DNA from: Gloeocapsopsis crepidinum LEGE 06123
GTDB taxonomy: Bacteria > Cyanobacteriota > Cyanobacteriia > Cyanobacteriales > Chroococcidiopsidaceae
Length of the DNA stretch: 42,357 nucleotides
Assembly: GCF_015207655.1 (NCBI RefSeq)
Contig: NZ_JADEWN010000055.1
Coordinates: 1-42,357, forward strand
Reading direction: 5' to 3'
Shown here: positions 1-8,433 of the stretch, piece by piece
How positions within the stretch are numbered: the stretch's first letter is position 1
How the letters are laid out: every line of letters starts with the position of its first letter
Translations under genes and position numbers: made by a program
The notes under the pieces: model-generated
Databases searched by the model: none
The model's input: only the letters and a program-made list of their open reading frames with translations
What the model was told of the DNA's origin: nothing

Positions 1-72
1 CCTATGCCACTGAGGTTCAAAATATGTGCAAAAATCATCGACCTCACAAAACAATGCTTCTAAACTAGACAT
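1..72 (-). mobile_element. IS982-type transposase, 5' part only (cut by window edge)
   Basis: Reading the minus strand from the ATG at 72 gives 24 codons without a stop, running off the window. The translation begins MSSLEALFCEVDDFC and continues to FEPQWHR. This 'CxVDDFC..FEPQW' opening is what I recall from cyanobacterial IS982-family transposases, which are DDE enzymes of about 280-300 residues. Only the first 8 percent or so is visible, so intactness cannot be judged. The terminal inverted repeat of the element should lie somewhere in 73-150 but I could not define it. The kinase gene ends at 217, so the element sits just downstream of the kinase pair. Confidence 0.6.
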
Positions 73-216
73 AGGACGGGGCGCTGAATGGTTTAACTTA
101 ATTTCAGCTTACTTGCCCCCTCCTTTTCTTATCCCGAACTGACGTTAACTGAGAACTCAACACTCAACGTTCATAACTTTCTTAAACTCATAACTTCTCT
201 GCACTTTTGCTTTGAG

Positions 217-2169
217 CTAATCAGCAATAATTTGAAGTAAATAATCAATTGGTACTGACGCAGTTGAGACAATAACAAATTCATAATAACCAGTTTCTGG
301 TAGTTTACCTGACCAAGTGCGATCGCTTGTATCTTGCAGTAGAACTGTGCTACCTGTGGGAGAGTATGCAGAAATTAGTACTTGGGGATTTGCTTCAAGA
401 TGAAGTTGCATGAGTTGATCTTTTGTCAAGCGAGCAATGTAAGCTTTTCCCTCACCTGGTTGTAAATTTCCCCGAACTTGTTGAAGTGTATTTCCTTGCA
501 CAAATGCAACTTTTTCATAACCACTACCTGCAACAAGGCGCTGTAATTTATCTGCTGCTACACCGTGCCATACTTGCCCAATCGGCTGATTAATAAAATT
601 TTTGCCTTTATATTGTGGAAATAATTGAAAAAAGGTAGCATCTGCAAGATCGTATAAGGCACGACTACTAAGATTAAGCTTGTTAATAGCGACTTTCCAC
701 TGTTCGCGATCTGCAGTACGATATTTTCCAAGTTGCTGCCTTGCTTCTGGACTTAATGCTTGCAGTTTGTTAAGAGTTTCTGCGGCTAGACTATCCCACT
801 CACTACGCAATTGTTCATCAGCAGAACCAGGACTAAGTGTTTTACCTTGTTGTTCGGGATGTTTTTCCCAAAACAACTGATTAACTAAAGCATTATAAAA
901 ACTGTCATTAACTCCGAGTTGCTGACGGCGATCGCGTAATTGATTTTTGCGATTTTGTTCCGCTGCAGAGTACTGTGGTATTGGCGTCGCTACTGGAATA
1001 TCAGGTGTTGATGGTATCGTTATGTGATCGCGAGACTGTAACCAAATTGCTCCCCACCAACTTAATCCAGTTGCTGCAAATAACAGAAATCCTACCATGA
1101 CAATTCCTAAACCGAAGGCATGACTACGAGCGTAGCTGACATTTGCAGGCTGTAATTGCCATTCTGGTGTAATGTTCGTTGTCGGAGGCTTTGTGACTAT
1201 TGTTGTTGGTATTTGCGGTGCGGGTTGCTTGTAAGTGTAACGATTTAGTACCTGCAAAACTTGGCGTGCAGATTGGTAGCGATCGCTTGCTCTGGGCATG
1301 AGCATTTTATCTAATATTTTGCCTAAATTAGGACTTAAATTAATTTCCTGCCGCCAATTCCACTGCCGAGTTTGAGGATCGATTAAATCTTGTGATTCCT
1401 TACCTGTGAGTAATATCAGTGCGGTTGCTGCTAAAGCATATAAATCGATTTGAGGAGAACCACCCAAGATTTGTTCTTGGGGCACATACCCTATTTTGCC
1501 TAAATGGGTTGCTGGCAACAGCGTTGCATCAGGATCAGTAGGGCTAAACTGGGAAACAATCGTTGCTGCTACCTGCTTGACACTACCAAAGTCTATGAGT
1601 ACAGGTAGATTATCTACATCACGCAAAATAATATTGTCTGGCGAAATATCGCGATGAATGACTCCTAAGGAGTGAATATATTCTAAAACTGGCAATATTT
1701 GCAGTAATAACTGGGTCACTTCAGCTTCACTGAAGTCTAAACCTTGTTGTTTGCGAGTATTCAATAATTTGCGATAGCTAGGACCTTCTACATAGTCTTG
1801 TACTAGCAATAAATGTTGCTTACCATCTAAGTGTGCTTGAAAGAGTTCTCGAAATTTAGGAATCTGCGGATGTTTTAATTTGTAAAGGACTCCAGCTTCG
1901 CGTTGAAATAGTTGTTGTCCTTTTTGTAAAGCATATGTACCTTGCACTTGAGGTGCAAATTCTTTTAAAACACACAGTTCGTTGAAGCGATTGATATCTT
2001 CTGCTAAATAAGTCCGCCCAAAGCTACCCTGTCCCAATTTGCGGATAATACGATAGCGATCGCCTAAAATTATTCCTGGCTGAGTGTTGTTTGCTCCCGC
2101 TAGCATTTCGCCACATTGAAGACAATAGCAACTCCGATCTGGATTTTCGTGTCCTTGAGAGCAATACAT
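217..2169 (-). CDS. Membrane-anchored Ser/Thr protein kinase with zinc ribbon
   Basis: This is a Hanks-type protein kinase of 650 residues, transferring phosphate from ATP to Ser/Thr of unknown target proteins. The N-terminus is a small zinc-ribbon-like segment with Cys3, Cys14/16 and Cys19 (CLQCGE). The kinase domain follows: glycine loop GQGSFG at 46-51, catalytic lysine in VLKEF (Lys69), HRD loop at 172-174 (HRDISPDN) and IDFG with Asp193, so it should be active. A single hydrophobic segment at about 353-377 anchors it, leaving a C-terminal part outside the membrane. That part resembles the C-terminus of the neighbouring kinase, then adds about 100 residues that look like a beta-sandwich (ends in YEFVIVSTASVPIDYLLQ). 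It lies 91 nt downstream of its paralogue and is probably cotranscribed with it. The substrate and signal are unknown. Confidence 0.9.
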   Translation of the reverse strand: MYCSQGHENPDRSCYCLQCGEMLAGANNTQPGIILGDRYRIIRKLGQGSFGRTYLAEDINRFNELCVLKEFAPQVQGTYALQKGQQLFQREAGVLYKLKHPQIPKFRELFQAHLDGKQHLLLVQDYVEGPSYRKLLNTRKQQGLDFSEAEVTQLLLQILPVLEYIHSLGVIHRDISPDNIILRDVDNLPVLIDFGSVKQVAATIVSQFSPTDPDATLLPATHLGKIGYVPQEQILGGSPQIDLYALAATALILLTGKESQDLIDPQTRQWNWRQEINLSPNLGKILDKMLMPRASDRYQSARQVLQVLNRYTYKQPAPQIPTTIVTKPPTTNITPEWQLQPANVSYARSHAFGLGIVMVGFLLFAATGLSWWGAIWLQSRDHITIPSTPDIPVATPIPQYSAAEQNRKNQLRDRRQQLGVNDSFYNALVNQLFWEKHPEQQGKTLSPGSADEQLRSEWDSLAAETLNKLQALSPEARQQLGKYRTADREQWKVAINKLNLSSRALYDLADATFFQLFPQYKGKNFINQPIGQVWHGVAADKLQRLVAGSGYEKVAFVQGNTLQQVRGNLQPGEGKAYIARLTKDQLMQLHLEANPQVLISAYSPTGSTVLLQDTSDRTWSGKLPETGYYEFVIVSTASVPIDYLLQIIAD

Positions 2170-2226
2170 GAATAACTACACACTGCAAAAGTTAAACCAC
2201 ACCATTGAGTTTTCTTGGGCTTGCGG

Positions 2227-2239
2227 AGGCGAGACGCCT
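2227..2239. repeat. Short hairpin between the kinase genes
   Basis: AGGCG and CGCCT flank a 3-nt AGA loop, giving a 5-bp stem. The surrounding GCGGAGGCGAGACGCC wording resembles short dispersed palindromes I have seen in cyanobacterial intergenic DNA. There is no T-tract, so it is a poor terminator candidate. Confidence 0.35.
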
Positions 2240-2260
2240 ACACTACTTTGAATCTAGTTT

Positions 2261-3928
2261 TTATCTAGCCTTTTTAAGTCGATTAACTCGATCAGCGGCG
2301 ATCGCATACCATATTTGACCTGTTGTATTGAGTTTAAGTTGCTTTCCACGCTCTTCAGGAAAGAGTCGATAAAACTTTTGGTTAGTTTCTTTTGTTAATC
2401 TATCAGATGTATAGTTACCTAGTTGCCTTTGATCTGCCTGCTGCTGCCAAGCTACAAAATTTTGTTGAGTGTAACTGCCTAAGCGACGCCGAACATCGAG
2501 ACTAAGTTCTGCTTGCTCTAATTTATCTAACATCTGCTCAGCAATCGCAAACCAATTACTACGTAATGCTGCATCTTTAGGATCGGATTTCAAGCTACGA
2601 CCGTTTAATTCAGGGTGTTGGCGATGAAAAGAATCATCTACTAAGCCAACAAAGAAAGCTTCTCTAATTTGTAAAGCTTGGCGACGACTGACGATTTCTT
2701 GCAGCCTGGTTGCTAAATCAGCAGTGTTTGTTGGTGATTCTTGTGCTGTGGGAGTTAACAATGGCGTACGCATAACAGAATTGGCAAGAACCCACGCACT
2801 TGTTCCTGCTACTGCAACTAATCCCACCGTAGTTGCTTTGACGAGTAAAGAACGCAGCCAACCAAAATGCCAATTAGTAATAGGATTGTTTGCTGGTGGA
2901 GTAATAACTTGAGTTTGCTGGTGTTGTAATTGGCTATTATGTGTTTTGTCAGGTTTGCGTCCTAAGACATTGATCGTTCGTAGCTGGGAAATGTTCAGGG
3001 CTGGTGTTTTCTGTGGCATTGATGCTTGTAGGGCTTGCAAGACTTCTTGGGCTTGGGAGAAGCGATCGCCTGGCTTGTAAGCCAACATTTTTTGTAATAC
3101 TGCTTCTAGCTGTGAACTGACTTTTATTTCTTTACGCCACTGCCACGTACCGTTGTAGCTATCATATAACTCCTGTGGTTCTTTAGCTGTTAACAACACT
3201 AATGCTGTTACTGCAAGTGCATACAAATCGCTACTAGGGTAAACTTTTCCTTGTCGCATTTGTTCTTCTGGGGCATAACCTTGTTTGCCTAACAAAGTTG
3301 GCATTCCCAACCCAGTAAATTTTGAAACCACGGTTGCTGCTACTTGCTTGACTCCGCCAAAGTCAATTAACACAGGCATTTGATCGACATTCCGCAGAAT
3401 AATGTTATCTGGGGCAATGTCACGATGGATCACTCCTTGCGTATGAACGTAAGATAAAACAGGTAACAACTTACACAAAAATTCTCGTACTTCACTTTCT
3501 GAAAATGAACCGCGCGATCGCAGTAAGTCGTAGTAAGTTTCCCCTTCAATATAGTCTTGTGCCAAAAACAAACAATTGACACCGTCTTTTGTCTCTGCCT
3601 GAAAAAACTCTAAAAAACGCGGTAGTTGCGGATGAGTTAAGTTATACAGTGCCCCAGCCTCGCGCTCAAATAATTCTTTTGCTTTTTCAAGTTCGCGATC
3701 GCCGCGTACCTGTGGGGCAAATTCTTTAAGTACACAGCATTCATTAAATCGATGCAGATTTTCTGCTAAGTATGTACGACCAAAGCCACCAGATGCTAAC
3801 TGACGCACGAGGCGATAGCGCTTTTCTAAAACTTCTCCCGCCGATAGCCACAGCATCTCGCCACATTCGGTACAAAAGCGGCTGCCGTTTCGGTTTTTGT
3901 GTCCTTGATTGCAGTATAGAGACATCAT
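2261..3928 (-). CDS. Membrane-anchored Ser/Thr protein kinase (paralogue)
   Basis: A 555-residue Hanks-type kinase with the same plan as the next gene downstream. It has an N-terminal zinc ribbon (CNQGHKN, then CTECGE), a glycine loop ASGGFG, lysine in VLKEFAP, HRD at 168-170 (HRDIAPDN), IDFG with Asp189, and one membrane segment at about 365-388. The region after the membrane aligns by eye with its paralogue (RRQAL, HPELNGRSL, RRRLGSYT, GQIWYAIAADRVNRL), but the protein stops there and lacks the paralogue's last ~100 residues. Two adjacent Met codons (3928 and 3925) are possible starts. The pair looks like a tandem duplication. Genes run 3928 to 2261 then 2169 to 217, so this one is probably first in a two-gene transcript. 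Confidence 0.9.
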   Translation of the reverse strand: MMSLYCNQGHKNRNGSRFCTECGEMLWLSAGEVLEKRYRLVRQLASGGFGRTYLAENLHRFNECCVLKEFAPQVRGDRELEKAKELFEREAGALYNLTHPQLPRFLEFFQAETKDGVNCLFLAQDYIEGETYYDLLRSRGSFSESEVREFLCKLLPVLSYVHTQGVIHRDIAPDNIILRNVDQMPVLIDFGGVKQVAATVVSKFTGLGMPTLLGKQGYAPEEQMRQGKVYPSSDLYALAVTALVLLTAKEPQELYDSYNGTWQWRKEIKVSSQLEAVLQKMLAYKPGDRFSQAQEVLQALQASMPQKTPALNISQLRTINVLGRKPDKTHNSQLQHQQTQVITPPANNPITNWHFGWLRSLLVKATTVGLVAVAGTSAWVLANSVMRTPLLTPTAQESPTNTADLATRLQEIVSRRQALQIREAFFVGLVDDSFHRQHPELNGRSLKSDPKDAALRSNWFAIAEQMLDKLEQAELSLDVRRRLGSYTQQNFVAWQQQADQRQLGNYTSDRLTKETNQKFYRLFPEERGKQLKLNTTGQIWYAIAADRVNRLKKAR

Positions 3929-4142
3929 AATTAGAGCATAAATTAACTCTATTTGGCAGTAATAGCAATACCTAGCAACAGGATATTAGTTATTTTTAAT
4001 ACAATTAATCTTGAGGTTTCATCAGTAAAAGATATCTTTGTTGCTTTTCTTATGCTGAGAAAAGCTTACTCTTAGCAAGATTTAGCATCATATGTGCAGC
4101 AATGAATTTCCTCAGCGTTAAGTTAGAATCAACTAGTATAAG

Positions 4143-5672
4143 ATGTTTTTATCAAATAATGGCAGAAGTATAGGCAAAAGTCAGCAAGCTTTACAAGCAT
4201 TTCAAGAGTTTCTGACAACACCACTAGAAACACGACTCAAACGGCATCAGAATACATCTCCAGAGGCAATTGCCACAGCACTATTTCAAGAAGTTGCGGC
4301 AAATGTACCAGCCTACAAAGCATTTTTAAGCACGCACAAAATTAATCCGGCATCAATTCAAACTTTGGCAGATTACCAAACACTACCACTACAGACCAAA
4401 GAAAACTATCTGCGACAGCATTCCTTAGCAGATTTGTGCCGGAATGGACAACTTGAAACGTGTGACATGATTGCCGTCTCCTCTGGTTCAACTGGTAAAC
4501 CAACATTTTGGGCGCGGTTTATGGCGGATGAGTTGCAGATTGCTACTCGTTTTGAACAAATCTTCTACGATGGCTTTTTTGCAGACACTCGCCGTACTCT
4601 AGCCGTCGTTTGTTTTACATTGGGAACTTGGGTAGGTGGAATGTATACTACAAATTGTTGCCGTTATGTAGCACAAAAAGGTTATCAAATTACTGTTGTG
4701 ACTCCAGGGAACAACAAAGAAGAAATTTTCCGCGTTGTTCAAGAGTTGGGTGAGGCTTTTGACCAAGTTGTTTTATTAGGATATCCGCCTTTTATTAAAG
4801 ATGTTATCGATACAGGAATTAGCCGTAGTATAGACTGGCAGCAATATCAGACAAAGCTAGTATTTGCAGGTGAGGTGTTTAGTGAAGAATGGCGTAGTTT
4901 AGTTGGAGAACGTATCAAAGTAAAAAACCTTTGCTATGACACCGCAGCACTTTATGGCACAGCAGATGCAGGCGTTTTAGGAAACGAAACACCACTTAGT
5001 ATTTGTATTCGCCGTTTTTTAGCAGATCATCCGGCGATCGCCCGCGAGTTATTTGGTGAATCGCGTCTGCCGACACTTGTACAATACGATCCGTGCGATC
5101 GCTTTTTTGAAGTTCAAGATGGCACGCTATTGTTTTCTGGCAATAATGGTATTCCCCTGATCCGCTATCATATTGCCGATACTGGTGGGTTAATTCCATA
5201 CAACACGATGCTAGATTTTTTAGCTGCTGCGGGTTTTGATCCAGTGGAGGCTTTACAACAATATGGAGTCAGAGGAAACTGTTCGCTACCGTTTGTCTAT
5301 GTTTTTGGACGTTCTGACTTTACAGTATCTTACTTTGGTGCAAACATTTACCCTGAGAATGTCACAGTAGGACTGGAACAACCCGAAATTCGAGAATGGA
5401 TAACAGGTAAGTTTGTGTTGCAGGTGAAAGAAGATGCAGATCGCAATCGCTACTTATCGGTTGTTGTGGAGTTAGCACCAGAGATCGACGATAGTGAAGA
5501 CAGAAGACAAGCGATCGCAGCCTCAATTCGCGTGCAACTACTTCGTCTCAATAGCGAGTTTGCCAACTATGTTCCAACAGAATACCAAACGCCACAAATC
5601 ATGTTAGCTGCGATGGGCGATCCTGAATACTTCCCTAGTGGAGTGAAGCATCGCTATACTCGCAAAAATTAG
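4143..5672 (+). CDS. PaaK-like adenylate-forming enzyme (phenylacetate-CoA ligase family)
   Basis: A 509-residue protein resembling the phenylacetate-CoA ligase/PaaK branch of the ANL superfamily, which activate a carboxylate as an acyl-AMP. The nucleotide-binding P-loop SSGSTGKP is at 113-120. Further family-like stretches are TLGTWVGGMYTT, LYGTADAG and, near the C-terminus, FGRSDFTVSYFGANIYPENV, which corresponds to the hinge and C-terminal subdomain. None of the other phenylacetate catabolism genes (paaABCDE etc.) are nearby, so the substrate is unknown and an aromatic acid is only one option. No carrier protein or biosynthetic cluster is next to it. The ATG at 4143 is the first Met. The intergenic region 3929-4142 is shared with the divergent kinase gene and must hold both promoters. 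Confidence 0.8.
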   Translation: MFLSNNGRSIGKSQQALQAFQEFLTTPLETRLKRHQNTSPEAIATALFQEVAANVPAYKAFLSTHKINPASIQTLADYQTLPLQTKENYLRQHSLADLCRNGQLETCDMIAVSSGSTGKPTFWARFMADELQIATRFEQIFYDGFFADTRRTLAVVCFTLGTWVGGMYTTNCCRYVAQKGYQITVVTPGNNKEEIFRVVQELGEAFDQVVLLGYPPFIKDVIDTGISRSIDWQQYQTKLVFAGEVFSEEWRSLVGERIKVKNLCYDTAALYGTADAGVLGNETPLSICIRRFLADHPAIARELFGESRLPTLVQYDPCDRFFEVQDGTLLFSGNNGIPLIRYHIADTGGLIPYNTMLDFLAAAGFDPVEALQQYGVRGNCSLPFVYVFGRSDFTVSYFGANIYPENVTVGLEQPEIREWITGKFVLQVKEDADRNRYLSVVVELAPEIDDSEDRRQAIAASIRVQLLRLNSEFANYVPTEYQTPQIMLAAMGDPEYFPSGVKHRYTRKN

Positions 5673-5758
5673 GCTTGTGCCTGCAAATGAAAAATGTGTT
5701 GTGCATTACCTTACAGAGCAACGAAAATAGAATTTGGAGAGCGTTTTCGAGGTACAAA

Positions 5759-6061
5759 GTGTTAGCGTTACTCTGGATCATTGCTTTAGGTTTTATTCCG
5801 CCCCTGCTTTCAGTATTGATCGTCCGTCGTACTCAAAAAAGAATGCAAGCCGAGTTGAGACGGGCAATGACAATGCCAACAAGGGTGAGGGCTAGGCGAT
5901 CGCCCATTTCCTTACCTCCAGATAGCTATTACCTAGAAGGAGTAGGATATCTTATTGGTGATATTAGTTGTAGATTTAATGCGAGATCTCGCTATATTCG
6001 CTGCGCAGTCAATCCTGAAGGTCCTTGTCAGGGATGTCGCCACTATGAAGAAAAAGCATGA
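5759..6061 (+). CDS. Small membrane protein with Cys-rich tail (DUF6464-like)
   Basis: One N-terminal hydrophobic segment (LALLWIIALGFIPPLLSVLIV) is followed by a basic stretch RRTQKRMQAELRRAM. The soluble C-terminus carries SYYLEGVGYLIGDISCRFNARS, then IRCAVNPEGPCQGCRHYE. The Cys pattern (C, C, C-x2-C, H) suggests a small metal site or redox-active cysteines. From memory this resembles the cyanobacterial DUF6464 family; no function is known to me. I chose GTG 5759 because GAGG at 5749-5752 is 6 nt upstream and the membrane segment then starts at the N-terminus. The frame is also open upstream from TTG 5675 and ATG 5687, which lack a Shine-Dalgarno sequence. The gene directly follows the PaaK-like gene on the same strand. 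Confidence 0.7.
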   Translation: MLALLWIIALGFIPPLLSVLIVRRTQKRMQAELRRAMTMPTRVRARRSPISLPPDSYYLEGVGYLIGDISCRFNARSRYIRCAVNPEGPCQGCRHYEEKA

Positions 6062-6075
6062 ATCACAGACGCCCT

Positions 6076-6120
6076 CCGACTTCAGTCGGGGCTACCGAAA
6101 CAAAGTGTGCGGAAGCACAC
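6076..6120. repeat. Two adjacent hairpins after the DUF6464-like gene
   Basis: CCGACT/AGTCGG (6076-6081 with 6084-6089) and GTGTGC/GCACAC (6105-6110 with 6115-6120, loop GGAA) form two perfect 6-bp stems. The first contains a 12-nt palindromic core (6077-6088) that recurs in reverse complement at 14715-14726. No T-tract follows, so factor-independent termination is unlikely, although they lie between two convergent genes. Confidence 0.5.
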
Positions 6121-6209
6121 TAAGATATAAGTTTATCAGTAAGTCCACGCAGCATCTGGACTTCGTTTGTTGAGCACTCGCATTCTATGCAAGTTGTCTA
6201 ATGCTGTCT

Positions 6210-6758
6210 TTAGGGAAAGTCAATGCCGACAAGAAAAGGTGTCTGGTTTGTATTAGACCGAGACATAGTTACTTGAAAGTAGTACAGTCTATTCGCACCG
6301 AACTGATGATTGCAGGGAACAACCCTAGATGTGAATAATGTTGCGTTAGAAGCGTTGGAACTCGATGCTGGACACACTGTGACCACGTTTCCATTAGTAG
6401 TAATATAGCGGAGTTCTGTCCTAATTTCGGCAGCAGTCCCTGTGCCATCGGGGTCTTGATAGTACACTCTGTATGAGCTGATGTTGTTATTGTTTAAGTT
6501 ATTAAATACGGTTCTGTTGTTGATCGGTAAATGGCAGTTTAAGTTTGCTACTCCGGTACTAGAAGATCTAAAGGCATAGGCAGGACCTGACACGCGCAGC
6601 CTATTTTCTGCTGTTGCTATCGGTCCTAGAGGGGTTTCAGCACAGTTAATAGCAAGGATCGTCGTAGCGCGAACGTCGGGAGTGTTAGCTATAGCAGTGC
6701 TAGGTAAAACAAGTAGTCCGAATGTTGTTAGAGCAATTAAATGTTTTAAGTTCAACAT
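6210..6758 (-). CDS. Exported protein of unknown function
   Basis: A 182-residue protein with a clear Sec signal peptide: MLNLKHLIALTTFGLLVLP followed by small residues and a likely cleavage near AIANT. The mature part is rich in Asn, Thr and Ser with a few cysteines (CAETPLG, NCHLPIN, VCPASS, VPCNHQF), compatible with a disulfide-bonded beta-rich periplasmic or secreted domain. I do not recognise the family. A GGAG is 7 nt upstream of the ATG at 6758. It is divergent from the LuxR-type regulator across 307 bp. Confidence 0.8.
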   Translation of the reverse strand: MLNLKHLIALTTFGLLVLPSTAIANTPDVRATTILAINCAETPLGPIATAENRLRVSGPAYAFRSSSTGVANLNCHLPINNRTVFNNLNNNNISSYRVYYQDPDGTGTAAEIRTELRYITTNGNVVTVCPASSSNASNATLFTSRVVPCNHQFGANRLYYFQVTMSRSNTNQTPFLVGIDFP

Positions 6759-7065
6759 AAGATATCTCCGTTTATTAAATCAATCGAGTATGTTTGCATG
6801 AAAATACTCTGGCGGTAATGGAACACAACAGGCGACCTCAAAAAACCAACTCTTGATTACCTAACTACTCATTACCAAATTGAGAAAATATGTGTTTTAG
6901 TTGCAAACACCTACTTTAGGTAAGAGATTCATTAATGTCATAACAAAGTAAAAAATAGAATCCAATAAGGAAATTCCCGTACTAAACTATTAAGAAACTG
7001 ATACATAAATTCGGAAATATCCCTTTACTCGGTGAAGCTATTCTTTAGCCACTTAGGAGGGAAAA
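6759..7065. other. Divergent intergenic region, 307 bp
   Basis: It separates the exported-protein gene (leftward) from the LuxR-type regulator (rightward) and must contain both promoters. Only the ribosome site AGGAGG just before the ATG at 7066 is obvious. No RNA gene was seen. Confidence 0.5.
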
Positions 7066-8193
7066 ATGGCATTAACACAGCAAGATCTGCAAGGTATTCT
7101 TAAGTGTCTTCAAGAAGTTTACTGTGCTTGCAATCTTGAAGCATTTCCAACACGTGCGCTTTCAGCCTTGTCTTGGGTAGTTTCCTCTGATTTTCTCAAT
7201 TGGTGTCCAACAAATTTTCATCAACACAGAGTTTTAACTACGTTAAGCGCAATGTCGCATCGCCCTGCGATTACTTCTCAAGAAGCAGATCAGATTGCCC
7301 ACAGCCGTTTTCTTGAACATCCATTTGCGCGTTATTACCTAGCAACTAACGATGGTAAAGCGCACAAAATTTCAGACTTTATCAACGCACAGCAACTGCA
7401 TCGTTTAGAAGGGTTGTATCAAGGAATGATGCATCAAATTGGTATGGAAGACCAAATGAGTTTAGTTCTTCCAGTTTCATCTGAAGTTAATAATACTCTG
7501 CTTAAAAAAAATACAGATGATATTGTAATTGCCCTATCGCGTCCTGAACGCAGTTTTTCTGAACGCGATCGCTTTGTTCTCAACTTATTGCGCCCCCACC
7601 TTTTTCAGGCATATCTCAATGCTCAAACACTTACTAAAATTCAGCAAGAGTCAATCCGATTGAACCGCACGATGGAACAATTGGGTGTAATTATTCTAGC
7701 GGGTGACGGAAAAATTCAATTGAAGACACAACGTGCTTGGGAGTTGCTAACACAATACTTTCAACTTACGCACCAGAAGAATTCTTTACCAGAAACGTTG
7801 CAGCGGTGGGTAAACTACCAATTATCTTTGATAGCTGGTAATGAAGGTCTTACTTTGCCTTGCCTGCCATTACAGATCGAACAAGAAAATAACCGCTTAA
7901 TTATCCGCCTAATGTGCGATCGCCAACATCAACAATACATCCTATTGCTAGAAGAACAACGACTTCGTTCTTTTTCTCCACAGTTATTGACTGCAATCGG
8001 ACTAACGAAGCGCGAAGCAGAAGTTTTGTTCTGGGCAACAAAAGATAAAAGTACAAAAGAAATTGCTTCAATTCTCAGTTGCAGTGATAAAACTATTGAA
8101 AAACACTTTGAGCATATTTATGAAAAGCTAGAAGTTCGGACACGTACTGCTGCTGTTGTCAAAGCTTTAGAATTATTGGGAATGCTGAGTTAA
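7066..8193 (+). CDS. LuxR-family transcriptional regulator
   Basis: A 375-residue protein whose last ~65 residues form a LuxR/FixJ-type helix-turn-helix: LTKREAEVLFWATKDKSTKEIA, then CSDKTIEKHFEHIYEKLEVRTRTAAVVKA. The remaining ~300 residues show no receiver Asp motif and no recognisable autoinducer-binding motif; a GAF- or PAS-like sensor fold is possible but not demonstrated. The start is firm because AGGAGG lies just upstream of the ATG. It is divergent from the exported-protein gene, so one plausible target is that gene (inference from position only). Confidence 0.85.
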   Translation: MALTQQDLQGILKCLQEVYCACNLEAFPTRALSALSWVVSSDFLNWCPTNFHQHRVLTTLSAMSHRPAITSQEADQIAHSRFLEHPFARYYLATNDGKAHKISDFINAQQLHRLEGLYQGMMHQIGMEDQMSLVLPVSSEVNNTLLKKNTDDIVIALSRPERSFSERDRFVLNLLRPHLFQAYLNAQTLTKIQQESIRLNRTMEQLGVIILAGDGKIQLKTQRAWELLTQYFQLTHQKNSLPETLQRWVNYQLSLIAGNEGLTLPCLPLQIEQENNRLIIRLMCDRQHQQYILLLEEQRLRSFSPQLLTAIGLTKREAEVLFWATKDKSTKEIASILSCSDKTIEKHFEHIYEKLEVRTRTAAVVKALELLGMLS

Positions 8194-8433
8194 GCAGGTT
8201 AAACACATTCAAGATGAGTAGGATATGTATTGTACTTGATCGCAAGCGAGTTAACTGCAATCCTATTACCAATCGTAAGAGGTTTGCTGTATTATTACTC
8301 CTGAATACTTTCATCCAACAATTCTACTAATATGCATTCAGTTAACAGCTATCAGCAATAGTGAGAAAAATATCTCAATAAACCTAAAGAATCAAAATTT
8401 TTGGATTGAAATCACCTCAATAGTTGAATTTTG

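Noticed and set aside
5675-5758. Longer start for the DUF6464-like gene (TTG 5675 or ATG 5687)
   Set aside because: The GTG at 5759 has a GAGG 6 nt upstream and puts the membrane segment at the N-terminus; the upstream codons have no ribosome site. Not excluded.
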